IMG/VR virus record: IMGVR_UViG_3300027692_000039
Coordinates: 1 to 21,130 of that record
Origin: a virus
Length of the DNA: 21,130 nucleotides
Strand: one strand, 5' to 3'
Below are positions 11,525 through 19,440 of this stretch, piece after piece. Both the position numbers and the translations under genes were made by a program. The notes under the pieces are model-generated. The model worked only from the letters and a program-made list of their open reading frames with translations. It searched no databases and was not told the origin of the DNA. The number at the start of each line of letters is the position of its first letter. Position 1 is the stretch's first letter.

Positions 11525-11728
11525 GTGGGCCAGCGCAGCGTCAGTCCGAAGGGCGGCTTGCGTGAAAACCATAAGATTCGGTGGCCTAAGATCATGTCAG
11601 AGACGCAGCTAAACGCCTGGTACGAGCGAGTCGACAAGATCCGGCGCGGCGAGTCGGCGCCAGCACCCAAGCGCGCGTTTTTGACGGACGACTTGCACCC
11701 GCGGTTGCGGTTGGTGCTCCCCTCGTGA
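11525..11728 (+). CDS. 67-aa hypothetical phage protein
   Basis: GTG at 11525 has AGGGGGG upstream; an in-frame ATG at 11594 is an alternative start. The product is basic (GGLRENHKIRWPKIMSETQL) with one amphipathic helix (ETQLNAWYERVDKIRRGESA) and a Pro/Leu-rich end. It has no known motif. The TGA overlaps the GTG start of the next gene. Confidence 0.58.
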   Translation: MGQRSVSPKGGLRENHKIRWPKIMSETQLNAWYERVDKIRRGESAPAPKRAFLTDDLHPRLRLVLPS

Positions 11729-12000
11729 GCGAGCTGCGCATCATCCAGAAACCCGAAGGGTTCGACCTACGATTCGCGCGCGCAGAGAAGGAAAATAACG
11801 GCAAGTGCTGGACTCCGGAGGATGTTCTATACGACGCGCAGCAATTGATGGGGAAACATCCCCCGACCCAGGCTGCGCTCGTCGCCTGGTACACGCGCCT
11901 TCCAAACGGAAACCTTCAGATCAAGTACAACTGCTCCTTTGAGCATGACCGGCAAGCTGTAGCGCTCGCTGCCGACTTACTCAAGGATCTGCAAGAATGA
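11725..12000 (+). CDS. 91-aa hypothetical phage protein
   Basis: GTG at 11725 overlaps the previous stop, and the gene's own TGA overlaps the portal ATG. The product has a strand-rich N terminus (SELRIIQKPEGFDLRFARAE), a central helix (TPEDVLYDAQQLMGK) and a final strand-helix unit (NLQIKYNCSFEHDRQAVALA). Its position between the packaging enzyme and the portal suggests a morphogenesis accessory, but nothing more can be said. Confidence 0.72.
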   Translation: MSELRIIQKPEGFDLRFARAEKENNGKCWTPEDVLYDAQQLMGKHPPTQAALVAWYTRLPNGNLQIKYNCSFEHDRQAVALAADLLKDLQE

Positions 12001-14396
12001 GCGCCCAAGCCGGCTTAGGCGGCGCGAATATCCGCCTCGAAGGCCCGGACCGGCCGGATTTACCGCCCGCGGCCGAAGTGTCGGTCGAGATGGCGCCCCC
12101 GGATGGCGATATCCCAGAGGTCGATGACAAGGGAAATATCCTTCGCATCAAGCACGGCGATAATTCGCTCACGGTTTCCTTGAACGGGAAGCCACTGGGC
12201 TCGGCGAACGCGGCGAATGACGAACCACTGCAGTGGTATTCGAACCTGGCTGACAAGATTCCAGAGGATGCGCTTAACTCCATCACGGAGGACTTGCTAC
12301 GAGGGATTGAGGAGGATTTGCAGTCGCGCAAGGAATGGCTCGAAGATCGCGCGCTGTGCTTGAAACTCCTGGGGCTCAAAATCGAGCTACCGAATACGCA
12401 AGGGGCCTCGGACGGTGCACCCGTCGAGGGCATGAGCAAGACGCGTCACCCGTTATTGCTTGAGGCGGTATTAAGATTCCAAGCGAACGCGCGCTCCGAG
12501 CTCCTCCCGACCGATGGCCCGGTCAAAATCCGAAACGATTCCGATACGCCGACCGCGCAGCTAGATTCCGATGCCACCGCGCTCGAGCGCGACATGAATC
12601 ACTACCTGACGACGCACGCGTCAGAGTATTACCCCGATACCGATCGCATGCTGTTCATGACGGGATTCGGCGGGTCAGGCTTCAAAAAGGTTTACTTCTG
12701 TCCTATCCGAAATCGTCCGGTTTCAGAATCCGTCGATGCCGATGACATTATCGTGAATCAGTCGGCGACGGACCTCCAGAATGCGCAGCGCGTGACCCAT
12801 CGCACGATGATGAAGCCATCGACCTTGAAGCGACTGCAGTTGCTCAAGGTCTATCGCGATATCGAATTGGGCGATCCCATGCCGCAGGACCCGGATGAAC
12901 TGCAGCGCACGGAGAAAGATCAGCAAGGCATTACGCCAGAGCCGCAGAATGTCTTGCCACAGAACCGAGAGCGCGAGATTTACGAGTGCTGCTGCGAACT
13001 CGACATTCCTGGATTTGAGCACAAGCAAAAGCGCGAGATGACCGGGCTCGCCATTCCCTACGTCGTCACGATCGACAAGTCATCTCGGAAGGCACTCGCG
13101 GTCGTTCGCAACTTCGATGAGGACGATCAGGAGTTACCAACCGCGCGAGAAAAGTTCGTCAAGTTTCCGTTCGTGCCTGGGATTGGCTTCTACGACATCG
13201 GGCTTTGCCATATTTTGGGCAACACGACGAATGCAATTACGGCTGCGTGGCGCTTGATGCTCGACAATGGCATGTTCGCGAACTTCCCAGGATTTTTGGT
13301 CTCGAAGTCAGGCACACGGCAGAACACGAATATCTTGCGCGTGCCGCCGGGGGGCTCAGCGCAGATCGATACGCAAGGGTTGCCGATCGGACAATCCGTG
13401 ATGCCGCTTCCGTATGAGACCACGCACATGGCGCCCTTGATGAGTTTGGTCGGCGACATGGCGGAGACGGGGCGCCGCATCGGAGGCACGGCAGAGGTCC
13501 AGGTCGGTGAGGGACGCGCCGACGTTCCTGTTGGCACGACAATGGCGCTAATTGAACAGGCCATAAAAGTAATGAACGCAGTTCACAAGCGTATGCATGC
13601 ATCGCAGGCGAAAGAGTTTCAATTGCTCAAGCAGGTTTTCCGCGAGCATCCGGAATCCTTCTATCAGCGCAAGTGTAAGTCGAAAACGCCGTGGGACAAG
13701 GCGCGATTTCTCGCAGCGCTCAACAACTGCGATCTCGTGCCGCAGGCCGATCCGAATACCTCATCGTCAGGTCAGCGATTGATGAAAGTTGTCGCACTAA
13801 AACAGTTGCAGCAAGCGTCACCTAATCTTTATGATCCGCTGGCGGTTGATAAGGTCGCGCTTGCAACGATCGGGTGGGCAAACCCAGAAGAGTTCTTTGT
13901 GCCGCCAGCCGCTCGCTCGGCGCCGCCCCCGCAGTTGATTCAGGCCCAGGAGCAAATGAAGAACGAGGGCATCAAGGCGCAGGCTGACATGATCGAGGCG
14001 CAGGCGCGCGCGAAAGAGGCTGGTGCCAAAGAAACTGAATCGCAAGCCAAGGTGGCTGGAGTTGGCGCGTTCACGCCCAAACAACCAGAAGCCGCCGCGG
14101 TGCCAGAAGGCCCAGAGCCCATCTCGCCACTCGACGTTGCGACTGCTCAGGCTAAAATCCTTGACGCACATACTCGTGCGAAGGAAGCTGGGTTGAAAGC
14201 TCAAGAACTTTCGACAGAAAATGAGAACCGCGACAAGGATCGTGACGCGAAGGAAAAGGAAACCGCAATAGATCTTGCGAAGGCGGTCATCTCTGCGCCG
14301 ACTCAGGGCGAGTCAGGCAAACAAGTCAGCGTGAAAGGCGTTGGCAAGAAAGCTAAAGCCATCATCGGTGAAGTGGATAAGGGCATCGATAAATGA
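11997..14396 (+). CDS. Portal protein (large podovirus/P22-like size)
   Basis: A 799-aa protein; its size, position between terminase and scaffold genes, and sequence pattern point to the portal. After a disordered, Pro/Asp-rich N terminus come SRKEWLEDRALCLKLLGLKI (~111-130), RHPLLLEAVLRFQANARSEL (~150-169), a GFGGSGFKKVYFCPIRNRPV stretch (~223-242) and ADDIIVNQSATDLQNAQRVT. The middle has EDDQELPTAREKFVKFPFVP and then IGGTAEVQVGEGRADVPVGT before a long helix. The C-terminal ~150 residues are Ala/Glu/Lys-rich helix (QAQEQMKNEGIKAQADMIEA and repeats of it), likely coiled coil or barrel. The portal ring is the DNA gate at one capsid vertex. AAGGAT precedes the ATG. Confidence 0.8.
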   Translation: MSAQAGLGGANIRLEGPDRPDLPPAAEVSVEMAPPDGDIPEVDDKGNILRIKHGDNSLTVSLNGKPLGSANAANDEPLQWYSNLADKIPEDALNSITEDLLRGIEEDLQSRKEWLEDRALCLKLLGLKIELPNTQGASDGAPVEGMSKTRHPLLLEAVLRFQANARSELLPTDGPVKIRNDSDTPTAQLDSDATALERDMNHYLTTHASEYYPDTDRMLFMTGFGGSGFKKVYFCPIRNRPVSESVDADDIIVNQSATDLQNAQRVTHRTMMKPSTLKRLQLLKVYRDIELGDPMPQDPDELQRTEKDQQGITPEPQNVLPQNREREIYECCCELDIPGFEHKQKREMTGLAIPYVVTIDKSSRKALAVVRNFDEDDQELPTAREKFVKFPFVPGIGFYDIGLCHILGNTTNAITAAWRLMLDNGMFANFPGFLVSKSGTRQNTNILRVPPGGSAQIDTQGLPIGQSVMPLPYETTHMAPLMSLVGDMAETGRRIGGTAEVQVGEGRADVPVGTTMALIEQAIKVMNAVHKRMHASQAKEFQLLKQVFREHPESFYQRKCKSKTPWDKARFLAALNNCDLVPQADPNTSSSGQRLMKVVALKQLQQASPNLYDPLAVDKVALATIGWANPEEFFVPPAARSAPPPQLIQAQEQMKNEGIKAQADMIEAQARAKEAGAKETESQAKVAGVGAFTPKQPEAAAVPEGPEPISPLDVATAQAKILDAHTRAKEAGLKAQELSTENENRDKDRDAKEKETAIDLAKAVISAPTQGESGKQVSVKGVGKKAKAIIGEVDKGIDK

Positions 14397-14698
14397 GACC
14401 GCGATACTGTAGCCATCCGAGACCGGTGCGCCATCCGGCATTTTTCCGCTGGAATCCTGATCGCATCGTTCCTGACGAAAATGGTAACCGAATGGTACGC
14501 TGGATTGCGCCGGACGGGACGAGATTCGCCCTTGGCTATGCTCGTCACTCCAGACTCTTCGGTAGGCGTCAGCGGCAAACTAGGACATCGTTATTGCTCT
14601 CGATGGCGTATACGGTCGAGTCCCATCGCGCTAAAGTTGCACCTACGGGCCTTGTAGGACTATATTCCGCTCAATCATCAGGGGTCCCGAATGAGTGA
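14393..14698 (+). CDS. Possible 101-aa protein after the portal
   Basis: The ATG at 14393 overlaps the portal stop (ATGA), with AAGGG upstream. The first half is protein-like (HPAFFRWNPDRIVPDENGNR, MVRWIAPDGTRFALGYARHS), while the second half is Arg/Ser-rich and runs through a predicted promoter into the next gene. Either only a shorter true product exists or the frame is fortuitous. If it is not a gene, this ~300-base stretch has only the promoter at 14637-14666. Confidence 0.42.
   Translation: MRPRYCSHPRPVRHPAFFRWNPDRIVPDENGNRMVRWIAPDGTRFALGYARHSRLFGRRQRQTRTSLLLSMAYTVESHRAKVAPTGLVGLYSAQSSGVPNE
14637..14666 (+). promoter_or_regulatory. Promoter inside the morphogenesis block
   Basis: TATATT (14661-14666) is a five-of-six -10 with TTGCAC (14637-14642) 18 bases upstream. 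Between them CCTAC and GTAGG form a small inverted repeat. A ribosome binding site (AGGGG) and the ATG at 14691 follow at proper distances. Confidence 0.48.
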
Positions 14699-15680
14699 GA
14701 TGGCGAAGGAAGCCCGAGCGAATGCCCGATTGAAGGCTGAGCGCTTGACGCGGTCGCCCCCAGGCAACGTCGACGCATCTGGATGGCGAGAGCCACTCGG
14801 TGAGATGGGAACCATTCAGACTGGAATGCGCCCCGTTTCCCGCCAAAACTTCAGATCAGGTGGGAAGGTCGCGGGCCTCGCAGGCGCCATGCGCGCCGAT
14901 CGCAAGCCGCGCAAGTCTGGCGGCCGAACCTTCGCCGATGCGCTAATCAATCGCGATGTCAAAGAGGCGAACGAATCTCGCGAAGGCCAGAAGCACGTCG
15001 GCGGCATGGCGAGAGGCGGTCACGCGGATGCAGCCGAGGATCGCAAGCTGATCCATTCAATGGGCTGCAAGTGCGACAAGTGCTCTGGCGGCAGAGTCGG
15101 ACGCAAGTCCGGCGGCGGCAATTGGATCGCAGGCGCGGTAAAACATCCCGGCGCGCTTCACAAAGAACTCGGCGTCCCGCAGGGCGAGAAGATCCCGGCG
15201 AAGAAACTGAATGTGGCTGCCGCCAAGGGCGGTAAGGAGGGCGAACGCGCCCGACTTGCCAAGACTTTGAAGGGCTTCCACAAAGCCTCCGGCGGTTCGC
15301 TGGACGGAAAATTGCAAGGTCTACGTCCTCAAGGTGGCAGATTAGCTCGGAAAGGGGGTGGGGCAGCCAAAAAGGGTATGACGGTCAACGTCATCGTGGC
15401 GCCTGGTGGTCAATCGCGTCCCGCGCCGATGCCGCCTCCGGGGGCTCTCCCTCCCCCGGGCGCGGGCCCTGTCGGTTTACATCAGGGTGCACCGCCTCCC
15501 ATGCCGCCCCCCGGCGCGATGCCCCCACAAGCTGGCGCACCGCCCCCGATGATGCCGCGCGCTCGAGGTGGGCGGACATCGCACAAGCTTGCGAAGCCTG
15601 GCGCGTATCCGCTCGAGAACGCCTCGGGCGGCGGCTTAGGGCGCCTTGAGAAGGCCAAAGCTTACGGGAAAAACGCCTGA
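14691..15680 (+). CDS. Gly/Lys/Pro-rich phage structural-type protein
   Basis: This 329-aa protein has AGGGG upstream of its ATG. It is basic, with a helical start (EMAKEARANARLKAERLTRS), several GGR/GGK and MARGGHADAAEDRKLIH segments, and a CKCDKC cluster (~124-129). The stretch KHPGALHKELGVPQGEKIPA followed by KKLNVAAAKGG is one I have seen in many phage proteins. Then come VNVIVAPGG and a Pro/Gly/Met low-complexity region (PPPGALPPPGAG and similar), ending in RARGGRTSHKLAKPGAYPLE. Proteins of this kind sit between portal and scaffold in related phages and are probably virion or assembly components; the exact role is unknown. It has its own promoter. Confidence 0.72.
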   Translation: MSEMAKEARANARLKAERLTRSPPGNVDASGWREPLGEMGTIQTGMRPVSRQNFRSGGKVAGLAGAMRADRKPRKSGGRTFADALINRDVKEANESREGQKHVGGMARGGHADAAEDRKLIHSMGCKCDKCSGGRVGRKSGGGNWIAGAVKHPGALHKELGVPQGEKIPAKKLNVAAAKGGKEGERARLAKTLKGFHKASGGSLDGKLQGLRPQGGRLARKGGGAAKKGMTVNVIVAPGGQSRPAPMPPPGALPPPGAGPVGLHQGAPPPMPPPGAMPPQAGAPPPMMPRARGGRTSHKLAKPGAYPLENASGGGLGRLEKAKAYGKNA

Positions 15681-15871
15681 TTCCATTCGAGGCAAAACTC
15701 GCCAAGCGCATCGATGAAGAACTTGAACGCTTACGCGAACAGTTGGAATCACCGGCCGCGCTCAAAACTTTCGATGAATACAAATTCATTTCAGGCCAGA
15801 TTTTCGCGCTCAAGCGCGTGCAAACCTCCTACTTCGACGAAGTCAACGAAGATTTGAACAAGGAAAAATAG
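15680..15871 (+). CDS. 63-aa helical phage protein with a non-standard start
   Basis: The frame reads (ATT)PFEAKLAKRIDEELERLR, then EQLESPAALKTFDEYKFISG and QIFALKRVQTSYFDEVNEDL before TAG. It strongly resembles small phage proteins beginning MPF, with ATT standing where ATG would be. Upstream in frame there is a stop at 15647-15649 and no ATG, GTG or TTG, only CTG at 15677 and ATT at 15680. The A of ATT is the last base of the previous stop (TGATT). Translation therefore probably relies on coupling and a rare start codon, unless there is a base error. The helical, heptad-like pattern suggests a small assembly protein. Confidence 0.68.
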   Translation: MPFEAKLAKRIDEELERLREQLESPAALKTFDEYKFISGQIFALKRVQTSYFDEVNEDLNKEK

Positions 15872-15873
15872 CC

Positions 15874-16206
15874 GTGAATCACCAGAATGTTGTCCAAACG
15901 TATCCGTACAGTCAACAGGGCATTACCATCACGAGCACAGGCTCCCTGAATGTGCCGACTCCATCCACGCAAGTGCGAGAGGCCACGAATCGCCTGCAGA
16001 TGCACAACGGCGCGCTCTCGGAATCGATCATCCGACTTCGCGACACCGTCAATCGATTGGTCGGCGGAGAGCCTGAAGAGGCCGCAAAGAACGGTCCTGC
16101 GCCAGTGCCGAATGGCGAAATTCAGATGTTGCACGCGGAAATCGAGAGCTACGAGCGGATGCTCGTTCTGCTCGCATACCAGTTGAACCGTTTGGCCGGA
16201 GTCTGA
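15874..16206 (+). CDS. 110-aa coiled-coil phage protein
   Basis: GTG at 15874 follows the previous stop by two bases, with AAGGA about 9 bases upstream. After an extended, Thr/Ser/Pro-rich N terminus (TITSTGSLNVPTPSTQVREA) it has two helical stretches: LQMHNGALSESIIRLRDTVN (~41-60) and HAEIESYERMLVLLAYQLNR (~87-106). The hydrophobic spacing suits a coiled coil or helical hairpin. It lies between assembly genes and is likely a morphogenesis accessory. The long minus-strand frame over this region is a shadow. Confidence 0.75.
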   Translation: MNHQNVVQTYPYSQQGITITSTGSLNVPTPSTQVREATNRLQMHNGALSESIIRLRDTVNRLVGGEPEEAAKNGPAPVPNGEIQMLHAEIESYERMLVLLAYQLNRLAGV

Positions 16207-16209
16207 TCG

Positions 16210-16596
16210 ATGCCGAACGTCGCGATGCTGCACGAAGTAGATCCGAAGCAAGAAATCATAGCAAGGCTCGGCACATGGCTCGATGGCTTCGAGATTTTGA
16301 ACAACGAAGTGCTCCTGGCGACGTATCTGCGCCCCCATAAAACCAAGGGCGGCATCATCCTCACCGACAAAGTCTTGGGCGAGGACGTGTTTCAGGGCAA
16401 AGTCGGCCTTGTCGTGAAGGTTGGACCGTCGTGCGACTTCCCCACGGTGCCGATTTTTCTGCACGACTGGGTCGTCATCAAGTCATCCGACGGTCTCGCG
16501 ATGGAAATTCTCGCAGGCGATACCCGCGTTCCCTGCCGGCTCGTCATGGACAAGTTCGTCAAGGTCAAAGTCCCCCACCCGGATCTCATTTGGTGA
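16210..16596 (+). CDS. GroES-like co-chaperonin of phage type
   Basis: The 128-aa product has the GroES arrangement: a strand (EVLLATYLRPHKTKGGIILT), a mobile-loop-like GGIIL (47-51), then QGKVGLVVKVGPS (62-74), a DWVVIKSSDG strand pair and a final strand ending KFVKVKV. In bacterial GroES the loop tripeptide I-V-L binds the rim of GroEL; here G-I-I-L sits at the matching place. Phages such as T4 (gp31) encode their own GroES-like protein to fold the capsid protein with host GroEL. The gene lies between portal and capsid genes, fitting that job. An N-terminal extension of about 30 residues and the C-terminal PHPDLIW are unlike host GroES. The ATG follows the upstream stop by three bases. Confidence 0.8.
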   Translation: MPNVAMLHEVDPKQEIIARLGTWLDGFEILNNEVLLATYLRPHKTKGGIILTDKVLGEDVFQGKVGLVVKVGPSCDFPTVPIFLHDWVVIKSSDGLAMEILAGDTRVPCRLVMDKFVKVKVPHPDLIW

Positions 16597-16599
16597 TCT

Positions 16600-17571
16600 A
16601 TGAGCGCAACTGAAACGGAAATTCAGGTCGATTTGGACGCCGTCGAGGCTGCCGAAGCCGCAAAACTCGCGAAGGGCGCGAAAACCGACGATGCAACGGC
16701 CGAAGTCACGGTCGAAGCGCCGAAAGTTGAGCCCAAAGCGGCGCCAGCGGTCGATAAAACAGTCCTGACGCCCGACGAGGGCCTCAAAAAGCTACAAAAA
16801 CAGCTCGACGACGAAAAATCAGCGCGCATTGCAGCCGAAAACCGGGCGCGAGCCGCCGATGCCGATGCCGCGCGTGCCAAAAACGAGTCGCATGGCACGC
16901 AATTGGACTTGGTCAAGTCCGCGATTGCCTCATTGACCCAGGCGAACGATGCTTTGGAGGAAAAATACGCCGCCGCGCTCGCCGCGCAGGATTATCCGGG
17001 CGCCGCGAAGGCGCAGCGCGAGATGTCAGCGAACGAAGCGAAGCTCAATGACTTAAATCGCGGCAAAACGGCGATGGAGAACGCGCCGAAGGCTACGCCA
17101 CGCGTCGCCGATGACCCCGTCGAGCGCATCGCCCAGCAGTTGACGCCGCAATCGGCCGCGTGGGTCCGCTCACACCCCGAATACGCGCGCGATCCAGCGA
17201 AGTACAAGAAAATGGTCGCCGCCCACGAAATAGCGATGGCAGACGGCTTCTCCGTCGACACACCGGAGTATTTCGCCTCCGTCGAGGACACGCTTCGCAT
17301 CCCCTCTCAGCGCCAGGAGGCGATCGTCGTCGATGTGGACCCGACCGCGGATGCGGCGCGGCCGTCGACCACGAGGCCATCGAGGCAGACCGCCCCACCC
17401 TCTGCCCCCGTCACGCGTTCAGGCAACGGAACCGGAACCACCCGCTCAAATGTCGTGACGCTCTCGGCTGAGCAAGTCGAGATTGCCAAAATGATGGGGC
17501 AAACGCCCGAAGAATACGCCAAAAATCTCATCGCTCTCGAAAAAGAGGGTAAGTTGACGAGGACACACTAA
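16600..17571 (+). CDS. Scaffold-like protein
   Basis: A 323-aa acidic, Ala-rich protein. The first 55 residues are disordered. A long coiled-coil region (~56-165: KLQKQLDDEKSARIAAENRA and more) is followed by a segment with SHPEYARDPAKYKKMVAAHE and FSVDTPEYFASVEDTLR. A Thr/Ser/Pro linker and a helical C terminus (LSAEQVEIAKMMGQTPEEYA then KNLIALEKEGKL) complete it. This layout and the C-terminal motif are what I have seen in phage scaffold or head-assembly proteins that guide capsid assembly and are often removed later. It lies two genes before the decoration and capsid genes (an HNH gene intervenes), and its stop shares a base with the next ATG. Confidence 0.72.
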   Translation: MSATETEIQVDLDAVEAAEAAKLAKGAKTDDATAEVTVEAPKVEPKAAPAVDKTVLTPDEGLKKLQKQLDDEKSARIAAENRARAADADAARAKNESHGTQLDLVKSAIASLTQANDALEEKYAAALAAQDYPGAAKAQREMSANEAKLNDLNRGKTAMENAPKATPRVADDPVERIAQQLTPQSAAWVRSHPEYARDPAKYKKMVAAHEIAMADGFSVDTPEYFASVEDTLRIPSQRQEAIVVDVDPTADAARPSTTRPSRQTAPPSAPVTRSGNGTGTTRSNVVTLSAEQVEIAKMMGQTPEEYAKNLIALEKEGKLTRTH

Positions 17572-18158
17572 TGGCCGAAGACACACTCACCCTCCGCTCC
17601 AAGCAGCCGCACGCGCCGCTGCCGACGCCACCGAATGCGCCCGCACAGGCCGAAGCGAAAGCGCCAGATCCTAACGACCCGATGGAGCGCGCACGGCGGC
17701 GCGCGGCGGAACTGCGCGAGCACGGCAGTTTTGATCCCGGGAGCGATAAATTCAACTTCGATCTCTCCATCGTTCCGCCAGGTTGGTCCTACGAATGGAA
17801 GCGCCAGCTCGTGATGGGCGCGCCGGATCCGTCATACCAAGTGAGCTTAGCCCAGCGCGGTTGGGAGCCAGTTCCGGCGGCACGTCACCCGGAGATGATG
17901 CCGCTTAATTCAGGTGCCGCGACCATCGACCGCGATGGCATGCGCCTGATGGAGCGCCCCGCCGAGATTACCGAGGAAGCTAGAAGCCGCGAGAAGCAAG
18001 ACGCGCGCGATCAAGTGCGCGGCAAAGAGACGCAAGTCACCGCCGCTCCGGCCGGGGACAGCTCGCCGTTCGAGGGTACCAATCGCGACGCGAGAGGCAA
18101 GCCGCTAGGCATAAAACGCTCCTATTCTAGCGAGCAGATGGAGATTCCGAAGACGTAA
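17571..18158 (+). CDS. Conserved virion-associated phage protein, unknown role
   Basis: ATG at 17571 overlaps the preceding TAA. After a Pro/Ala-rich N terminus the 195-aa product has a conserved core (IVPPGWSYEWKRQLVMGAPD, SYQVSLAQRGWEPVPAARHP, GMRLMERPAEITEEARSREK). That core resembles proteins I know from other phages placed between scaffold and capsid. A charged helix (RSREKQDARDQVRGKETQ) and a basic tail follow. It could be a second scaffold or capsid-associated factor. An HNH gene separates it from the capsid genes. Confidence 0.72.
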   Translation: MAEDTLTLRSKQPHAPLPTPPNAPAQAEAKAPDPNDPMERARRRAAELREHGSFDPGSDKFNFDLSIVPPGWSYEWKRQLVMGAPDPSYQVSLAQRGWEPVPAARHPEMMPLNSGAATIDRDGMRLMERPAEITEEARSREKQDARDQVRGKETQVTAAPAGDSSPFEGTNRDARGKPLGIKRSYSSEQMEIPKT

Positions 18159-18163
18159 TACGC

Positions 18164-18169
18164 TATAAT
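18164..18169 (+). promoter_or_regulatory. Perfect TATAAT -10 box before the HNH gene
   Basis: TATAAT lies 40 bases before the HNH start. No good -35 is visible at 16-18 bases upstream, so strength is uncertain, but its placement fits a separate transcript for the inserted endonuclease. Confidence 0.38.
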
Positions 18170-18209
18170 TGCAGCCTTCCGCACAATAAACGCATAACAG
18201 GGCTGCATC

Positions 18210-18725
18210 ATGATTACCACGCTCGATAAGTACATTCCGTTCGAGAATGTCACTGACAATGACGTGATCAAGGCGCAGCTATTCAACGAATGCCGCCTTG
18301 GGGAAAGCGGCTGCTGGCTTTGGATGGGCACGAAGCGTAATGGGTACGGCTTGTTCAACATCGGAAGCAAATCAAAGTCTGCACATCGCGTCGCCTACGA
18401 AATATTCATCGGCCCCATCCCTGCAGGATTGCATCTGCTCCATTCGTGCGATACGCCGTCCTGCATTAACCCTGCACATTTGCGCCCAGGGACCGCGAGA
18501 GAGAATATGGCCGATCGCGAAGCACGCCGTAGACGCTGCGTTCGTGGCGAGCAGATAGGTACGTCGAAATTGACCTACAAGGAAGTTTTAGAAATCCGGG
18601 CGTCATCAGAGAAACCCGCGGTTCTCGCAAAAAGATACGGCGTACATCCCCACAACATTTGGTCAATCAAGACCGGTAGGTCTTGGAAACACGTCGCCGC
18701 GGAAGTTGACGTGTCGACAAAATAG
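18210..18725 (+). CDS. HNH homing endonuclease
   Basis: A 171-aa HNH enzyme. The ββα-metal core reads SAHRVAYEIFIGPIPAGLHL (57-76), LHSCDTPSCINPAHL (77-91) and ARENMADREARRR (96-108). H78 is the likely general base, N87 and H90 complete the HNH triad, and C80 and C85 flank it. The C-terminal part (KLTYKEVLEIRASSEKPAVL, then AKRYGVHPHNIWSIKTGRSW and KHV) is the helix-turn-helix of the NUMOD type that directs such enzymes to target DNA. It lies between assembly and capsid genes with its own -10 and terminator, which is typical of a mobile freestanding homing endonuclease. Its upstream sequence lacks a clear ribosome binding site. No intron halves are evident around it. Confidence 0.88.
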   Translation: MITTLDKYIPFENVTDNDVIKAQLFNECRLGESGCWLWMGTKRNGYGLFNIGSKSKSAHRVAYEIFIGPIPAGLHLLHSCDTPSCINPAHLRPGTARENMADREARRRRCVRGEQIGTSKLTYKEVLEIRASSEKPAVLAKRYGVHPHNIWSIKTGRSWKHVAAEVDVSTK

Positions 18726-18741
18726 TGCGATAAGGCGATAC

Positions 18742-18761
18742 AACTACCAGGTGTAGTTTTT
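18742..18761 (+). terminator. Weak intrinsic terminator after the HNH gene
   Basis: AACTAC (18742-18747) and GTAGTT (18753-18758) form a 6-bp stem with loop CAGGT, followed by further Ts (18759-18761). The stem is short, so termination may be partial. Confidence 0.42.
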
Positions 18762-18831
18762 CGAGAGAAGAGTTTGTAGGTCCCTCCGCCCTCCGGCTGT
18801 GCGCGATGACCTCCGATAGAGGAGTCACGCA

Positions 18832-19440
18832 TTGGCCAACCAAAATTACCCTTTCGGATTCCAGCAGCGCGCAGGCTTGGGATCATCCCCAACCTACGAG
18901 ATGACTGAGAACGGGAACGGCGGCATCGATTACAACACCGGTGCCATCTACTTCGGCGATCCCGTCCAGCGCGTAGGCTCAGGCGACGGCACCATCACCC
19001 AAGGCGCGAACGGTCAGACGACCCCCATGGCGGGCGTATTCATCGGCTGTAAGTACCTCTCGACCTCGCAGAAGCGCACCGTGTGGTCGAACTACTGGCC
19101 TGGCTCGGATGTCACCTCGGCGAACCAATCTGCGATCACTGCGTGGATCGTGAATGATCCGAATGCGCAGTTCCTCGTTCAGTCGGACTCGACAGGTGTC
19201 GTGCAAGCAGATATCGGTGCGAACAACGACTACCAAATTGGCACAGGCACCGCGGCGAACGGGTTCTCAGGCGCATACCTAGTTCACGGAGGTGCGACTA
19301 CGGCCACCAAACCTTGGCGCCTCGTGTCGCTGATTCTAGATCCACCGGGTAGCCCAGGGAGCGCAACCGGCGCGTACAACTGGTGTGTGGTCGCATTCAA
19401 CAACGTCGAGACGAAGTCTCTGACGGCGACGAACACCTAG
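18832..19440 (+). CDS. Capsid decoration or head structural protein
   Basis: TTG at 18832 has a strong GAGGAG seven bases upstream. The 202-aa product starts MANQNYPFGFQQRAGLGSSP, a start pattern known in phage structural proteins placed just before the major capsid protein. It continues with IYFGDPVQRVGSGDGTI, MAGVFIGCKYLSTSQKRTVW and SNYWPGSDVTSANQSA. The sequence is beta-rich, Gly/Thr/Asn-heavy and without membrane segments, as expected for a decoration or head-stabilising protein. It precedes the capsid gene by 12 bases. The role is inferred from context and pattern. Confidence 0.75.
   Translation: MANQNYPFGFQQRAGLGSSPTYEMTENGNGGIDYNTGAIYFGDPVQRVGSGDGTITQGANGQTTPMAGVFIGCKYLSTSQKRTVWSNYWPGSDVTSANQSAITAWIVNDPNAQFLVQSDSTGVVQADIGANNDYQIGTGTAANGFSGAYLVHGGATTATKPWRLVSLILDPPGSPGSATGAYNWCVVAFNNVETKSLTATNT

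Noticed and set aside
11244-11612. Plus-strand frame of 122 codons overlapping the 89-aa gene
   Set aside because: Composition is Arg/Gln/Ser-rich and unstructured; the frame starting at 11251 gives a normal protein.
15391-16464. Two long minus-strand frames (140 and 211 codons)
   Set aside because: They are antisense to well-supported structural genes and the GroES-like gene; the high GC third position of the plus genes explains the open frames.
18159-18831. Group I intron housing the HNH gene
   Set aside because: The HNH gene lies between complete genes, not inside a split one, and no intron core or exon halves could be recognised.
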